Part shown: in pieces, positions 47,639 to 56,885 of the stretch
How positions within the stretch are numbered: the stretch's first letter is position 1
Layout: each line of letters starts with the position of its first letter
NCBI RefSeq assembly: GCF_001074825.1
Contig: NZ_JUPG01000182.1
Location: 1-64,000, forward strand
Reading direction: 5' to 3'
From: Streptococcus pseudopneumoniae
GTDB taxonomy: Bacteria > Bacillota > Bacilli > Lactobacillales > Streptococcaceae
DNA length: 64,000 nucleotides
The notes under the pieces: model-generated
Told to the model about the DNA's origin: nothing
Databases searched by the model: none
What the model saw: only the letters and a program-made list of their open reading frames with translations
Position numbers and translations under genes: made by a program

Positions 47639-48676
47639 CTAGGGATTGTTTTTCAAGTAATCAATTGCATCTTGTAGGGTTTTAACTGGAACGATTTTCA
47701 TATCAGTCTTGATTGTTTTGGCTGCTTCCAGAGCTGTTTGGTAGTTGTTTTTCGCATCTGGATGCGCTTTTTGTTCTTCTTCGCTAACAGGGTTATCAGG
47801 GGCAAAGAAAATCGCGGCACCTTCTCTAGCCGAAGCTACAACTTTCTTATCAATACCTCCAATGTCCCCCACATTACCATCGCGGTCAATAGTTCCTGTG
47901 CCGGCAACGATACGGCCATTACGAAGGCCTGGGTCAGCTATTTGGGTATAGATAGCCAGACTAAACATGAGACCAGCACTTGGACCGCCGATACCAGCTG
48001 TTGAAAAGAGAATTGGGACATCACTGGTCACTTCTGTACGGTCAATTAAGCCGATTCCAATTCCATTTTTGCCATTTTCCAAGGTGATAATCTTACCTTC
48101 TGCAGACTTGGTTTGCCCATCCTCTTCATAGGTCACCTTGACGGAGTCCCCTAGTTTTTGAGAATTGACGTAATCAATCAAATCTTTGGAACTGTCAAAA
48201 GTCTGATCATTGACTGCTGTGACTGTATCAGAGATGTTGAGAATCCCTTTAAAGGTCGAATTATCCGTCACAGTCAAAACATAAACCCCAAGGTATTTGA
48301 GTTCAATATCCTTACCAGCTGTTTTTAGTCCTTGATACTTGGCCATATTTTGCGATGTCTGCATGTAGAATTGATTGATCCGCATAAATTCAACATCGGA
48401 AGAGCCACCTGTAGTCTCTTGGGCACTACGAATATCTGTGAAAGGCGTCAACCAAGCATAAATCATATGGGCTACAGTAGCATGCTGAACACCAACCGTA
48501 ACGAATTGATAGGCACCAGCTTCCTTATCTTCTGTGTCATTGACTTTGAGGACCTGGCGAATATCTTCCGAACCACCTGGAACCTCTATATAGTAAGGCA
48601 AGGGTACCACAAAAGCCAAGAAAGTCGCTATCAAGGCCGCAATGACATATAAGGGCCATCTAATCTTTTTTTTCAT
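47639..48676 (-). CDS. Membrane-anchored PDZ/Lon-like serine protease (SepM/YlbL family)
   Basis: The 345-residue protein has an N-terminal signal anchor ([22 protein letters not shown]), a PDZ domain (about 125-195: [34 protein letters not shown]) and a C-terminal Lon-type domain. That domain has the Ser of [10 protein letters not shown] near residue 235 and the Lys of [15 protein letters not shown] near 278, the Ser-Lys dyad. In S. mutans the homologue SepM trims the competence peptide outside the cell. The substrate here is unknown. Its start lies within the end of coaD. Confidence 0.88.
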   Translation of the reverse strand: MKKKIRWPLYVIAALIATFLAFVVPLPYYIEVPGGSEDIRQVLKVNDTEDKEAGAYQFVTVGVQHATVAHMIYAWLTPFTDIRSAQETTGGSSDVEFMRINQFYMQTSQNMAKYQGLKTAGKDIELKYLGVYVLTVTDNSTFKGILNISDTVTAVNDQTFDSSKDLIDYVNSQKLGDSVKVTYEEDGQTKSAEGKIITLENGKNGIGIGLIDRTEVTSDVPILFSTAGIGGPSAGLMFSLAIYTQIADPGLRNGRIVAGTGTIDRDGNVGDIGGIDKKVVASAREGAAIFFAPDNPVSEEEQKAHPDAKNNYQTALEAAKTIKTDMKIVPVKTLQDAIDYLKNNP

Positions 48677-49148
48677 TTCTTATTTCCTCCAAAATACTCT
48701 CGGGAACATAGCAGGCAATATTCTGACCAAACTTCAGCAGCTCTCGAACACCTGATGAACTGATATAAAGATGCTCAGGTCGGCTATGTAAATAAATGGT
48801 CTCTATATCAGGAGACAGCTGATGGTTGTAGTAGTCGAAACTGGCTTCATATTGCAAATCCGCCGCATTCCTCAAGCCCCGCACTAGGCAAGTAGCCACC
48901 AGTCTTTTTGCGACATCAACTACCAATTCATCATGAGAAGACACAACTTCAACATTTCCCAAATGTTTCACAGCCTTTTCTAGCCCCCGTTTACGATTTT
49001 CGATAGGGAGAAATCCTTGTTTGTGAGGATTAAAAAAAATACCCACATAGAGCTTATCAAAGAGTTTGCTAGCTCGTTCAATCATATCCAAATGCCCATT
49101 TGTCATCGGGTCAAATGAGCCTGTGAATAAGCCAATCTTATCTGACAT
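48660..49148 (-). CDS. coaD: Phosphopantetheine adenylyltransferase
   Basis: This 162-residue enzyme makes dephospho-CoA from 4'-phosphopantetheine and ATP, the penultimate step of coenzyme A synthesis. The nucleotidyltransferase motif [17 protein letters not shown] is at residues 10-26, [12 protein letters not shown] near 91, and the C-terminal [13 protein letters not shown] near 129. It overlaps rsmD by 11 bases and the SepM-like gene by 17. Confidence 0.95.
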   Translation of the reverse strand: MSDKIGLFTGSFDPMTNGHLDMIERASKLFDKLYVGIFFNPHKQGFLPIENRKRGLEKAVKHLGNVEVVSSHDELVVDVAKRLVATCLVRGLRNAADLQYEASFDYYNHQLSPDIETIYLHSRPEHLYISSSGVRELLKFGQNIACYVPESILEEIRNEKKD

Positions 49149-49677
49149 AGACTGTCACCTTACTAATTCCATAAATTTTTTCCTTCCAGATACCCAGGCA
49201 GGCAATTTCTTCTGGAAGTTCCACTGCTTTGTCCGTCTCACACACGACCATGACATCTTCAGAAAAAAGCTCTCTCTCAGCCATTTTTTCAATATCTGCT
49301 ACGATTTGTTCCTTGGCATAAGGAGGGTCTAAGAAAATAAGGTCGAAAGGCCCAGACACCTGCTCCAGAGCTCGTTCCGCATCCATCTTGAGGAGTTGAA
49401 ATTTTCCAACTTCCTTGGTCATCTGGATATTTTCAGCCACGATGACCTGAGCCTTACGGTCTCGCTCTACCAAAACAGCACTAGACATGCCACGCGATAC
49501 TGCCTCAATAGATAAGCCACCACTACCTGCATAAAGGTCCAAGACTCGCCCCCCTTCAAAGTAGGGACCAATCATGTTAAAAATGGCGCCCCTAACCTTA
49601 TCCGAAGTGGGTCTTGTTATCTTTCCTTCTAACGTCTTGAGGGGACGACCCCCATAGATTCCTGATACGATTTTCAT
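49138..49677 (-). CDS. rsmD: 16S rRNA m2G966 methyltransferase
   Basis: The 179-residue protein has the SAM-binding motif [19 protein letters not shown] near residue 45 and the catalytic FLDPPYAKE near 115, diagnostic for RsmD. It methylates the exocyclic amine of a guanine in 16S rRNA helix 31. An extended -10 (TGGTATAAT) ends 7 bases before the ATG, so the mRNA may be leaderless. It forms an operon with coaD and the SepM-like gene. Confidence 0.93.
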   Translation of the reverse strand: MKIVSGIYGGRPLKTLEGKITRPTSDKVRGAIFNMIGPYFEGGRVLDLYAGSGGLSIEAVSRGMSSAVLVERDRKAQVIVAENIQMTKEVGKFQLLKMDAERALEQVSGPFDLIFLDPPYAKEQIVADIEKMAERELFSEDVMVVCETDKAVELPEEIACLGIWKEKIYGISKVTVYVR

Positions 49678-49680
49678 ACC

Positions 49681-49702
49681 GTTTATTATACCAAATTATG
49701 GG
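49681..49702 (-). promoter_or_regulatory. Extended -10 promoter of the rsmD-coaD operon
   Basis: TTTGGTATAATAAACGGTATG: TGGTATAAT lies 7 bases before the rsmD start codon on the minus strand, leaving no room for a ribosome-binding site in the transcript. Confidence 0.6.
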
Positions 49703-49718
49703 CGAAAAGAGAAAGAAA

Positions 49719-49739
49719 ACCGAACCTTGCGGTTCGATT
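49719..49739 (-). terminator. Terminator of asnA
   Basis: ATCGAACC and GGTTCGGT flank GCAA, followed by TTTCTTTC on the minus strand, 3 bases after the asnA stop. Confidence 0.85.
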
Positions 49740-49741
49740 CT

Positions 49742-50734
49742 CTATAAAATATTTTCGTAAGTATCGCGGACTTCTTGAGGCCAAACACTTGTTTGCACTT
49801 CTCCGATATGTTTCTTGCGAAGTAAGAACATGGCCATACGAGATTGTCCAATTCCTCCACCGATTGTCAATGGGAATAGGCCATTCAACAAAGCCTTATG
49901 CCATTCCAATTCCAAGCGGTCTTCATCACCAGTGATTTCTACCTGACGACGAAGGGTTTCTTCATCTACACGGATTCCCATAGAAGACAACTCAAAGGCT
50001 CCACCTAAAGACTCATTCCAAACAAGAATATCGCCGTTAAGACCCTTGTAGCCATTTTCAGACTCACTTGTCCAGTCATCGTAGTCTGGTGCACGTCCAT
50101 CGTGCGGTTTACCGTCTGGTAATTCACCACCGATACCAATCAAGAAAACAGCACCAAATTCTTTACAGATGGCATTTTCACGTTCTTTCGGTGTCAAGTC
50201 TGGGTAGCGTTCTACCAACTCTTCTGTATGGATGAAAGTGATTTGTTTTGGCAAAATTGATTCGATATCATAGCGGGCTTCAACAGCTAGCTCAGTCAGG
50301 CGAATAGCCTTGTAAATCTTCTCAACAGTTTCTTTTAGGTAAGCAATGTTACGTTGGCCATTTGGAATGACCTTTTCCCAGTCCCACTGATCAACATAAA
50401 CAGAGTGGGTCGCATCCAGCGAGTCTTCGTCTGGACGAAGGGCCTTCATGTGAACAAAGAGACCTTCACCCTCACCGAAACCAAAGCGGGCCAAGGTATG
50501 GCGTTTCCATTTAGCAAGTGAGTGCACCACTTCATAAGTAGCATCAGGGATTTGGAGAACCTTGACCGATACGGCATTCTCCACACCTGATAAGTTGTCC
50601 TGCATCCCATCACCGACCTTACTCAAGATGGGACCTTGCACTTCGACAACTTCTAGCTTATCTTTCAAATACTGGGTAAAAGTGTTTTTGACAAAAGAAA
50701 TTTCTTCTTGTTGATGGATAAAACTTTTCTTCAT
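49742..50734 (-). CDS. asnA: Aspartate-ammonia ligase
   Basis: This 330-residue enzyme makes asparagine from aspartate, ammonia and ATP. It has the class II aminoacyl-tRNA-synthetase-like fold, with [19 protein letters not shown] near residue 42, [17 protein letters not shown] near 70, [13 protein letters not shown] near 110 and the C-terminal [31 protein letters not shown]. It is monocistronic, with a terminator directly after the stop. Confidence 0.95.
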   Translation of the reverse strand: MKKSFIHQQEEISFVKNTFTQYLKDKLEVVEVQGPILSKVGDGMQDNLSGVENAVSVKVLQIPDATYEVVHSLAKWKRHTLARFGFGEGEGLFVHMKALRPDEDSLDATHSVYVDQWDWEKVIPNGQRNIAYLKETVEKIYKAIRLTELAVEARYDIESILPKQITFIHTEELVERYPDLTPKERENAICKEFGAVFLIGIGGELPDGKPHDGRAPDYDDWTSESENGYKGLNGDILVWNESLGGAFELSSMGIRVDEETLRRQVEITGDEDRLELEWHKALLNGLFPLTIGGGIGQSRMAMFLLRKKHIGEVQTSVWPQEVRDTYENIL

Positions 50735-50802
50735 AAACTACTCCTCAAAAATTAATTAAAAGCATTATACACCTATTTCCAAGAAAAGGAAAGAGCAAAT
50801 AT

Positions 50803-50835
50803 AAAAAAATCAGTGCTCCTTCGAACACTGATGTC
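50803..50835 (-). terminator. Terminator of the BI-1 family gene
   Basis: ATCAGTG and CACTGAT around a 10-base loop, followed by TTTTTTT on the minus strand. Confidence 0.88.
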
Positions 50836-50844
50836 ATGAATCTT

Positions 50845-51528
50845 TTAGTCATTGCGACCGAAGATACGTAGAATACTTAGGAAAAGATTGATAAAATCAA
50901 GATAGATACTGAGAGCCATTGACACAACCCAACCTGTCGCCACACGACCTTGTGATTGTTCATATGCGAGACGAATTCTTTGGTTGTCCCAAGCAATCAA
51001 CCCTGAGAAGACCAAAACCATGGCTACGCTAATCATATAATCAAAGAAGCCACTAGCTAAGAAAATATTAACTACCATGGCAATCAACAAACCGATTAGA
51101 GCTGCCATCATAGCTCGACCAATTCCACTCAAGTCTTTCTTAGTGAATATGCCAACTGCCGCCATGACAAAGAAGAGAAGGGCGCTTGATACAAAGGCAG
51201 ATAAAACTGTACCTGGAGTATAGAAGGCCACCACAAAACTGAGGGTAAAGCCGTTTAAAACGGAGTAAAGTAAAAATACTGGAAGAGCCGCTGGACTATT
51301 CTTTAAGGCCATGTTACTAGCAACGAAGACTAGTGCTAGCTCTGCAAAGGTTGCGATGGTCAACCAGAGACGCCCCTGCATCAAAAAGTAAACCAACTGA
51401 GACTGAAAAACAGTCAACATGAGACCAGATACCAAGGCGGATAATCCGATTCCCAGACCAACAAAAGCATAGACCTTAGCGTAAAATTGATTAAGACCTG
51501 TACGACCTTGTATAATAGTATGATTCAT
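50845..51528 (-). CDS. Bax inhibitor-1 / YccA family membrane protein
   Basis: The 227-residue protein has seven predicted membrane helices. The BI-1 (TMBIM) core shows GIFTKKDLSGIGRAMMAALIGLLIAMVVNIFL and IAWDNQRIRLAYEQ, then SMALSIYLDFINLFLSILRIFGRND with the conserved Asp. Bacterial members such as YetJ are pH-sensitive calcium channels; the role in streptococci is not known. It stands alone between its terminator and the rRNA methyltransferase gene on the same strand. Confidence 0.88.
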   Translation of the reverse strand: MNHTIIQGRTGLNQFYAKVYAFVGLGIGLSALVSGLMLTVFQSQLVYFLMQGRLWLTIATFAELALVFVASNMALKNSPAALPVFLLYSVLNGFTLSFVVAFYTPGTVLSAFVSSALLFFVMAAVGIFTKKDLSGIGRAMMAALIGLLIAMVVNIFLASGFFDYMISVAMVLVFSGLIAWDNQRIRLAYEQSQGRVATGWVVSMALSIYLDFINLFLSILRIFGRND

Positions 51529-51583
51529 CCTTGTCTCCTTTTCTATGAATATCTTTCCTTGATTATAACAAAGAAAGTTAAAA

Positions 51584-52324
51584 TTAGCTTAAATGAAAAA
51601 TCAAAATACCTGCTGCAACTGCAACATTGAGACTCTCGGCCTGACCCTTCATGCTAATATGGACCAACTGGTCTGCACTTTCAGCCATGAGGGGACTAAT
51701 TCCTTGACCCTCATTTCCCATGACCAAGACAAACTGATCTAAATGAGGCAAGTCACGATAATCTTTAGAATCCTTGGAAAGAGTGGTTGCCAGCACAGGG
51801 ATACCAGCCTTTTTAGCTTCCTCGAGAAGTGCTTGGCTTGACATCCGATAAATAGGCAAATGAAAATGACTGCCTTGCATAGAACGTAGGGTCTTGAGAC
51901 TATAGATGTCTGCCGACTTATCTGAAACAATCACTCCTGTAAAGCCTGCTGCATCCGCAGTTCGAATGATAGTTCCCACATTACCAGGATCTTGCACATC
52001 TTCCAAAAACAAGAACTTTCCCTGACTCAAATCAGCTTGCCCTACTTCTTCTTTTTGAACCACCGCAACAATTCCCTGTGGAGTCTGAGAATCCGCCAAA
52101 TCCAGCAAAATATCCTCTGACACCCAGACAGTTTGCGGAAAAGTAGTTAACTGATCTCGGTAATTTTCTAAGGCAAAGATTTTCTCAATCGTCACTCCAG
52201 CTTGAACAGCTTCTTCAAACAAGTGCCAGCCTTCAATCAAGTAGGCTGTCTTTCGGTATTTTTTTTGGTGTAATTTCTTGGCATTTTTCACCACAGAATT
52301 GGCTTTTGAGGTTATAATAGTCAT
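51584..52324 (-). CDS. TrmH/SpoU-family RNA 2'-O-methyltransferase
   Basis: From the ATG at 52324 the protein has 246 residues; the alternative start at 52342 contains the -10 hexamer. A substrate-binding N-terminal domain (about 5-95: ITSKANSVVKNAKKLHQKKYRKTAYLIEGWHLFEEAV) precedes the SPOUT knot domain with LFLEDVQDPGNVGTIIRTADAAGF near 112, LVMGNEGQGISPLM near 200 and SLNVAVAAGILIFHL at the end. It methylates a ribose in rRNA or tRNA; the target is not determined. Confidence 0.9.
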   Translation of the reverse strand: MTIITSKANSVVKNAKKLHQKKYRKTAYLIEGWHLFEEAVQAGVTIEKIFALENYRDQLTTFPQTVWVSEDILLDLADSQTPQGIVAVVQKEEVGQADLSQGKFLFLEDVQDPGNVGTIIRTADAAGFTGVIVSDKSADIYSLKTLRSMQGSHFHLPIYRMSSQALLEEAKKAGIPVLATTLSKDSKDYRDLPHLDQFVLVMGNEGQGISPLMAESADQLVHISMKGQAESLNVAVAAGILIFHLS

Positions 52325-52330
52325 AGAAAT

Positions 52331-52339
52331 ATTATAACA
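52331..52339 (-). promoter_or_regulatory. Extended -10 promoter giving a leaderless methyltransferase mRNA
   Basis: TGTTATAAT ends 6 bases before the methyltransferase ATG on the minus strand. A plus-strand TATAAT for acyP (about 52313-52318) lies on the other side of that ATG, so the two divergent promoters overlap within about 30 bases. Confidence 0.6.
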
Positions 52340-52357
52340 CAATCAAAGGGGTTTGGT

Positions 52358-52636
52358 ATGCAAAAGGTTAGAATGATTGCCCAAGGTAGGGTTCAGGGAG
52401 TAGGCTTTCGTTGGGGTGTTTACAGCCTGGCACTTGAAATTGGTGGTATTACTGGGAGAGTTTGGAACAATGACGATGGCACAGTTGAAATCTTAGCCCA
52501 AGCAGACTCATCTGCTGTCATGGCGAAATTTATCCAAGAAATTCGAAAAGGACCAACTCCTTTTTCAAAAGTCAGCTACTTAGATGTCAAACTGAGCAAC
52601 TTTCCTCCCTACCCTGACTTCAAAATCGCAAATTAG
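52358..52636 (+). CDS. acyP: Acylphosphatase
   Basis: This 92-residue enzyme hydrolyses acyl phosphates. The signature GRVQGVGFRWGVYSLA (residues about 9-24) carries the catalytic Arg, and GRVWNNDDGTVEILAQ near 34 carries the catalytic Asn. AAAGGGG upstream is the ribosome site. It is transcribed divergently from the methyltransferase gene, with only 33 bases between the two start codons. Confidence 0.94.
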   Translation: MQKVRMIAQGRVQGVGFRWGVYSLALEIGGITGRVWNNDDGTVEILAQADSSAVMAKFIQEIRKGPTPFSKVSYLDVKLSNFPPYPDFKIAN

Positions 52637-52713
52637 GTCTCTAGAACTATTGTATATTTTGTAAAAAAACAGTAGAATAGAAAGGTATAATTTTTTAAGA
52701 AGGAATAAAAACA

Positions 52714-53640
52714 GTGAAATCTATTAAACGTTTTGCACTCTCGGCTATGGGAGTGGCTATGTTGCTTGTCTTGACTGGCTGTGTCAATGTCGATAAAGCC
52801 ACAGGTCAACCAACAGGATTTATTTGGAATACTATCGGAGCCCCTATGGCTGAAGCTATCAAGTACTTCGCCAATGACAAGGGACTTGGTTTTGGGGTTG
52901 GTATCATCATCGTAACCATTATTGTACGCTTGATTATCTTGCCACTGGGTATCTACCAATCATGGAAGGCAACGCTTCACTCTGAAAAGATGAACGCCCT
53001 CAAGCACGTCCTTGAGCCACATCAAACTCGTCTCAAAGAAGCAACAACTCAAGAAGAAAAACTAGAAGCCCAACAAGCCCTCTTTGCTGCTCAAAAAGAG
53101 CACGGCATCAGCATGTTTGGTGGTGTAGGATGTTTCCCTATCCTCCTTCAAATGCCTTTCTTCTCTGCTATCTACTTTGCTGCCCAACATACTGAAGGGG
53201 TTGCTCAAGCAAGCTACCTAGGCATTCCTCTAGGTTCTCCAAGTATGATTTTGGTTGCCTGCGCTGGTGTCCTTTACTATCTTCAATCGCTCCTTTCACT
53301 TCACGGAGTAGAAGATGAAATGCAAAGAGAACAAATCAAGAAAATGATTTACATGAGCCCACTCATGATTGTCGTCTTCTCCCTCTTCTCACCAGCTAGT
53401 GTTACACTTTACTGGGTTGTCGGTGGTTTCATGATGATTCTCCAACAGTTTATCGTCAACTATATCGTTCGTCCAAAACTTCGCAAAAAAGTCCGTGAAG
53501 AACTGGCGAAGAACCCACCAAAAGCAAATGCTTTCTCAACAGCAAACGGACGAAAAGACGTTACCCCTGAACAACCAATTGCTATCACAAGCAAGAAAAA
53601 ACACAAAAATCGCAACGCTGGAAAACAACGTTCTAGATAA
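52714..53640 (+). CDS. yidC2: Membrane protein insertase YidC2
   Basis: From a GTG start (AAGGA 8 bases upstream) the protein has 308 residues. The lipoprotein signal VAMLLVLTGC puts the lipidated Cys near residue 23. The five-helix core follows (KGLGFGVGIIIVTIIVRLIILPLG with the essential Arg, GCFPILLQMPFFSAIYFA, then three more helices). The tail is long and Lys/Arg-rich (KKKHKNRNAGKQRSR), typical of YidC2, which binds ribosomes for co-translational insertion. The tail separates it from YidC1 of the same genus. Confidence 0.93.
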   Translation: MKSIKRFALSAMGVAMLLVLTGCVNVDKATGQPTGFIWNTIGAPMAEAIKYFANDKGLGFGVGIIIVTIIVRLIILPLGIYQSWKATLHSEKMNALKHVLEPHQTRLKEATTQEEKLEAQQALFAAQKEHGISMFGGVGCFPILLQMPFFSAIYFAAQHTEGVAQASYLGIPLGSPSMILVACAGVLYYLQSLLSLHGVEDEMQREQIKKMIYMSPLMIVVFSLFSPASVTLYWVVGGFMMILQQFIVNYIVRPKLRKKVREELAKNPPKANAFSTANGRKDVTPEQPIAITSKKKHKNRNAGKQRSR

Positions 53641-53645
53641 GAATA

Positions 53646-53678
53646 AAAAGGCTTAGCTGGATGGCTAAGTCTTTTTGT
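53646..53678 (+). terminator. Terminator of yidC2
   Basis: AAAGGCTTAGCT and GGCTAAGTCTTTTT form the stem with a short GGAT loop. Confidence 0.85.
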
Positions 53679-53686
53679 AACATCAA

Positions 53687-53712
53687 AAGCCCGATGTTTC
53701 CATCAGGCTTCT
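53687..53712 (-). terminator. Terminator of pflA
   Basis: AAGCCTGATG and CATCGGGCTTTTG with a GAAA loop on the minus strand, 3 bases after the pflA stop; it also has a T run on plus, so it may work in both directions. Confidence 0.85.
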
Positions 53713-53715
53713 TTT

Positions 53716-54510
53716 TTATCCATGTACACGTTTCATATAGTCTTGATAACTTTCGGTATCCATGAGTTTTTTAGCGTTTTTCACACGGTCTGCTGTTGGT
53801 GGTTTGACTCCTTCGAGTGAGTATGGGATTCCCAATTCACGCCATTTGAACTCACCCATAGTATGATAAGGCAGAATTTCAAACTTATCAACATTTTTGA
53901 GGGTCTTGACGAACTTCCCAAGTTCAATCAAGTCATCATCTCTGTCTGTCAATCCTGGAACTAGCACGTGGCGAATCCAGACAGGTTTTCCAATATCTGA
54001 TAGATACTGGGCACAGGCCAGGATGTTTTTATTGGTTTGGCTAGTAACAATCTTATGCTGTTCTTCGTTGATTTCCTTGATATCCAAGAGAACCAAGTCA
54101 GTGACAGCCATGAGCTTGTCAAACTTTTCAAGGTAACGTGGTTTATTACGGAATGGAAGGGCACAGGTATCCAAGGTACAGTGGATTCCTTGTTCTTTGG
54201 CCTTGGTAAAGAGGGCAATCAAGAAATCAATCTGCAAGAGGGCTTCTCCCCCACTGACTGTAATACCACCCTTATTTCCCCAGAAACCGCGGTAGCGCAA
54301 GGCCTCTGTCAAGACATCATCTACCGTCCGTTCACGTGATTTATTGGACTCCATAGCCCAAGTATCCGGGTTGTGGCAATACTGGCAACGCATGTGACAG
54401 CCTTGCAAAAAGACAATAAAGCGAATCCCAGGCCCATCTACTGACCCAAAGCTTTCTGTCGAATGCACCATTCCTGTCACTTGTCCATAATCAATTGTTT
54501 CTTCAGACAT
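53716..54510 (-). CDS. pflA: Pyruvate formate-lyase-activating enzyme
   Basis: This 264-residue radical-SAM enzyme makes the glycyl radical on pyruvate formate-lyase for mixed-acid fermentation. The iron-sulfur motif CHMRCQYCHNPDTW is near residue 35, GGITVSGGEALLQIDF near 79 and LLDIKEINEEQH near 140. A cre-like site and an extended -10 lie just upstream, fitting sugar-dependent control of this pathway. Confidence 0.94.
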   Translation of the reverse strand: MSEETIDYGQVTGMVHSTESFGSVDGPGIRFIVFLQGCHMRCQYCHNPDTWAMESNKSRERTVDDVLTEALRYRGFWGNKGGITVSGGEALLQIDFLIALFTKAKEQGIHCTLDTCALPFRNKPRYLEKFDKLMAVTDLVLLDIKEINEEQHKIVTSQTNKNILACAQYLSDIGKPVWIRHVLVPGLTDRDDDLIELGKFVKTLKNVDKFEILPYHTMGEFKWRELGIPYSLEGVKPPTADRVKNAKKLMDTESYQDYMKRVHG

Positions 54511-54523
54511 ATCGTTACCTTCC

Positions 54524-54554
54524 TTGAAAACGTTTTATAGTTTTATTATATCAC
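54524..54554 (-). promoter_or_regulatory. pflA promoter with cre-like site
   Basis: On the minus strand TGATATAAT is an extended -10. About 7 bases downstream lies ATAAAACGTTTTCAA, a near match to the cre consensus with the palindromic core AAAACGTTTT. CcpA binding there would act as a roadblock. The rest of the gap to lysA (about 54555-54635) shows nothing. Confidence 0.5.
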
Positions 54555-54635
54555 GACTTGAAGGAAAAACAAGATTTTTGCCTATTTTTTAGAAAGCAAT
54601 CTGTTTTTCAATTTCATTTTCAATTAATTATCATT

Positions 54636-55886
54636 TTATTCTTCAAAATCAAAGCCATACAAGGTTGCAAAATAGTCCTCAGGGTGCTCTGCACGGCGGA
54701 TTTGACGGGCTTTACCTTCTTCAGTATAGAGAATTTCTGCAGAACGAAGTTTGGCGTTGTACTGGTAGCCCATTGAAAAACCGTGAGCACCTGTATCATG
54801 AATTACCAGCAAATCACCGATTTCTGTATGAGGTAACTCGCGATTCACTGCAAATTTATCATTGTTTTCGCAGAGTGAACCGACCACATCTACCACTTCA
54901 GCTGGTCCTTCTGGATGAGTCAGATTGGTGATATGGTGGTAGGCTCCGTACATGGCTGGACGCATGAGATTGACTGCTGATGCATCCACACCTAGATAGG
55001 TACGGTAAGTTTTTTTCTTATGAGTGACTCTTGTGACCAAAGCACCGTGAGGGGCTAGCATAAAACGACCCAATTCGGTAAAAATCTTGACCTGACCAAG
55101 ACCAGCTGGAGTAAGAACCTCTTCATACACCTTACGAACTCCCTCACCAATCAAGGCAATATCGTTTGGCTCCTGCTCAGGACGATAGTTAACACCAATA
55201 CCGCCAGAAAGATTGATAAAGTCTAGCGAAATGCCCAACTTTTCCTTGATTTCAACAGCCAATTCAAAAAGCTGACGGGCCAACTCTGGATAATAGAGAT
55301 GGGTCACTGTATTGGATGCTAGGAAGGAGTGAATTCCAAAGGTCTTGGCTCCTTTTTCCTTCAAAATGGCAAAGGCTTCAAAGAGCTGCGCCTTAGTCAT
55401 TCCAAACTTAGCTTCTCCAGGATTGTCCATGATATCTGTTCCCAGTTCAAAAATACCGCCAGGATTGTAACGACAAGAGATGATTTCTGGAATGCCTGCT
55501 GCACGCTCCAGATGTTCAATATCTTCAAAGGCATCCAAGTTAATGGTCGCACCCAATTCACGCGCATAGGCATATTCCTTGTCTGGCGTGTTGTTTGAAG
55601 AGAACATGATCTCAGAACCGGGGAAATCCAGTTTATGGCTCATCAAGAGCTCCACGTAACTAGAGCAGTCCACACCACAGCCTTCCTCTTGGAGGATTTT
55701 CAAGATAGCTGGTGTTGGAGTAGCCTTAACTGCAAAATATTCCTTAAAGCCCTTGTTCCACGAAAAGGCTTGGTTGACAGCTCTTGCCTTCTCACGAATC
55801 CCCTTCTCATCATACAAGTGAAAGGGAGTTGGGAACTCGGCAACAATCTCTTCTAACTCTTCTCTATTAATAAATGGTGTTTTCAT
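54636..55886 (-). CDS. lysA: Diaminopimelate decarboxylase
   Basis: This 416-residue fold-III PLP enzyme makes lysine from meso-diaminopimelate. The PLP lysine is in YFAVKATPTPAIL near residue 51. Also visible are the glycine loop FINLSGGIGVNYRPEQ near 220, ELGRFMLAPHGAL near 268, the substrate motif SLCENNDKFAVNRELP near 340 with the conserved Cys, and GAHGFSMGYQYN near 375. Carboxynorspermidine decarboxylase (NspC) is a related alternative, but the length and CENND motif favour LysA. Confidence 0.85.
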   Translation of the reverse strand: MKTPFINREELEEIVAEFPTPFHLYDEKGIREKARAVNQAFSWNKGFKEYFAVKATPTPAILKILQEEGCGVDCSSYVELLMSHKLDFPGSEIMFSSNNTPDKEYAYARELGATINLDAFEDIEHLERAAGIPEIISCRYNPGGIFELGTDIMDNPGEAKFGMTKAQLFEAFAILKEKGAKTFGIHSFLASNTVTHLYYPELARQLFELAVEIKEKLGISLDFINLSGGIGVNYRPEQEPNDIALIGEGVRKVYEEVLTPAGLGQVKIFTELGRFMLAPHGALVTRVTHKKKTYRTYLGVDASAVNLMRPAMYGAYHHITNLTHPEGPAEVVDVVGSLCENNDKFAVNRELPHTEIGDLLVIHDTGAHGFSMGYQYNAKLRSAEILYTEEGKARQIRRAEHPEDYFATLYGFDFEE

Positions 55887-55912
55887 AAGTTTCCTTCTAT
55901 TCTATTTGCAAA

Positions 55913-55942
55913 GAAAGGCTGGGACAATCGTTCCAACCTTTA
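55913..55942 (-). terminator. Terminator of purR
   Basis: AAAGGTTGGAAC and GTCCCAGCCTTTCTTT pair on the minus strand, about 10 bases after the purR stop. Confidence 0.75.
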
Positions 55943-55952
55943 GTTCTATCTC

Positions 55953-56780
55953 TTATTTATCTTCATCAAAGATATTTCCAACCTCAACATCGATGGCTTG
56001 GTTCTTGACATCAATATTGGTTACCTTCAAGAGTGACTTGTAGTCAAACTGCTTTTCACGTTCTTCTTGGGCATTATCCGCAAAGACTGCGACACCAGCT
56101 AATTCTGAATCAAACTCACGCAAAAGACTGATCATCCCGTTGACCGTCCCTCCGCCTTTCAAGAAGTCATCTACGATTAAGACACGGCTGCCTGCCTTGA
56201 GACTGCGTTTTGAAAGGAACATTTTCTCAATACGGTCACCACTTGAACCTGAAACATAGTTGACGCTGACAGTTGAACCTTCGGTAATTTTCAAGTCACG
56301 GCGCACAATGACAAAAGGAACATTGAGGACATTGGCAACTGCATTTGCAAGTGGCACACCCTTGGTCGCTACTGTCATAACCGCGTCAATTTTTTGGTCC
56401 ATAAAGCTCTTGGCAATAATGCGACCAATATTTTTCAAAATAGCTGGAGTGCTAAGCAAATCTGACAAGTAGATGTAGCCACCTGGCAAGATACGGTCAC
56501 TTTCTGACAACTTGGCACGCAAGTCCTCAACCATTTCCTTAGCATCATGGCTTGAGATTGATGGTGTGAAGATGACACCCCCACCAGCCCCAGTAACTGT
56601 CTGGATGTGGCCGATTTCGATTTCCTCAAAGGCACGTTTGATAATCACGATATCTTCTGAGATGGATGATTTAGCAGATTCATACTTTTCAGCAAAAGTA
56701 TTAAGACTAGTTAGTTTATAAGGATTATTAATCAAATAGTTGGAAATGACAACCATCCGATCACTTCTTCTTAATTTCAT
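55953..56780 (-). CDS. purR: Pur operon regulator PurR (PRPP-sensing)
   Basis: From the ATG at 56780 the protein has 275 residues; an ATG at 56798 is the alternative. A winged-helix N-terminus (LRRSDRMVVISNYLINNPYKLTSLNTFAEKYESAKSSISEDIVIIK) precedes a phosphoribosyltransferase domain with the PRPP motif VLIVDDFLKGGGTVNGM near residue 195. In streptococci and lactococci it activates purine synthesis genes at PurBoxes when PRPP is high. TGGTATAAT at 56819-56827 is its extended -10. Confidence 0.92.
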   Translation of the reverse strand: MKLRRSDRMVVISNYLINNPYKLTSLNTFAEKYESAKSSISEDIVIIKRAFEEIEIGHIQTVTGAGGGVIFTPSISSHDAKEMVEDLRAKLSESDRILPGGYIYLSDLLSTPAILKNIGRIIAKSFMDQKIDAVMTVATKGVPLANAVANVLNVPFVIVRRDLKITEGSTVSVNYVSGSSGDRIEKMFLSKRSLKAGSRVLIVDDFLKGGGTVNGMISLLREFDSELAGVAVFADNAQEEREKQFDYKSLLKVTNIDVKNQAIDVEVGNIFDEDK

Positions 56781-56836
56781 TTCTATTTCCCATTTCATTT
56801 AATTTTGATATTTTATCCATTATACCATATTCACAT

Positions 56837-56877
56837 AAAAAAACGAACATTCTTATCCTAAAAAATGCTCATTTTTC
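56837..56877 (-). terminator. Terminator of the rsmA-to-yhaM gene run
   Basis: On the minus strand AAAAATGAGCATT and AATGTTCGTTTTT pair completely (with G-U pairs) around a 12-base loop and run into T7. It contains a CGAACATT sequence resembling a PurBox, which may be coincidental. Confidence 0.75.
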
Positions 56878-56885
56878 TTAAATTA

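Noticed and set aside
56839-56851. PurBox-like AAAAACGAACATT upstream of purR
   Set aside because: It forms the arm of a strong terminator between yhaM and purR, which explains the sequence. A regulatory role remains possible but is not supported.
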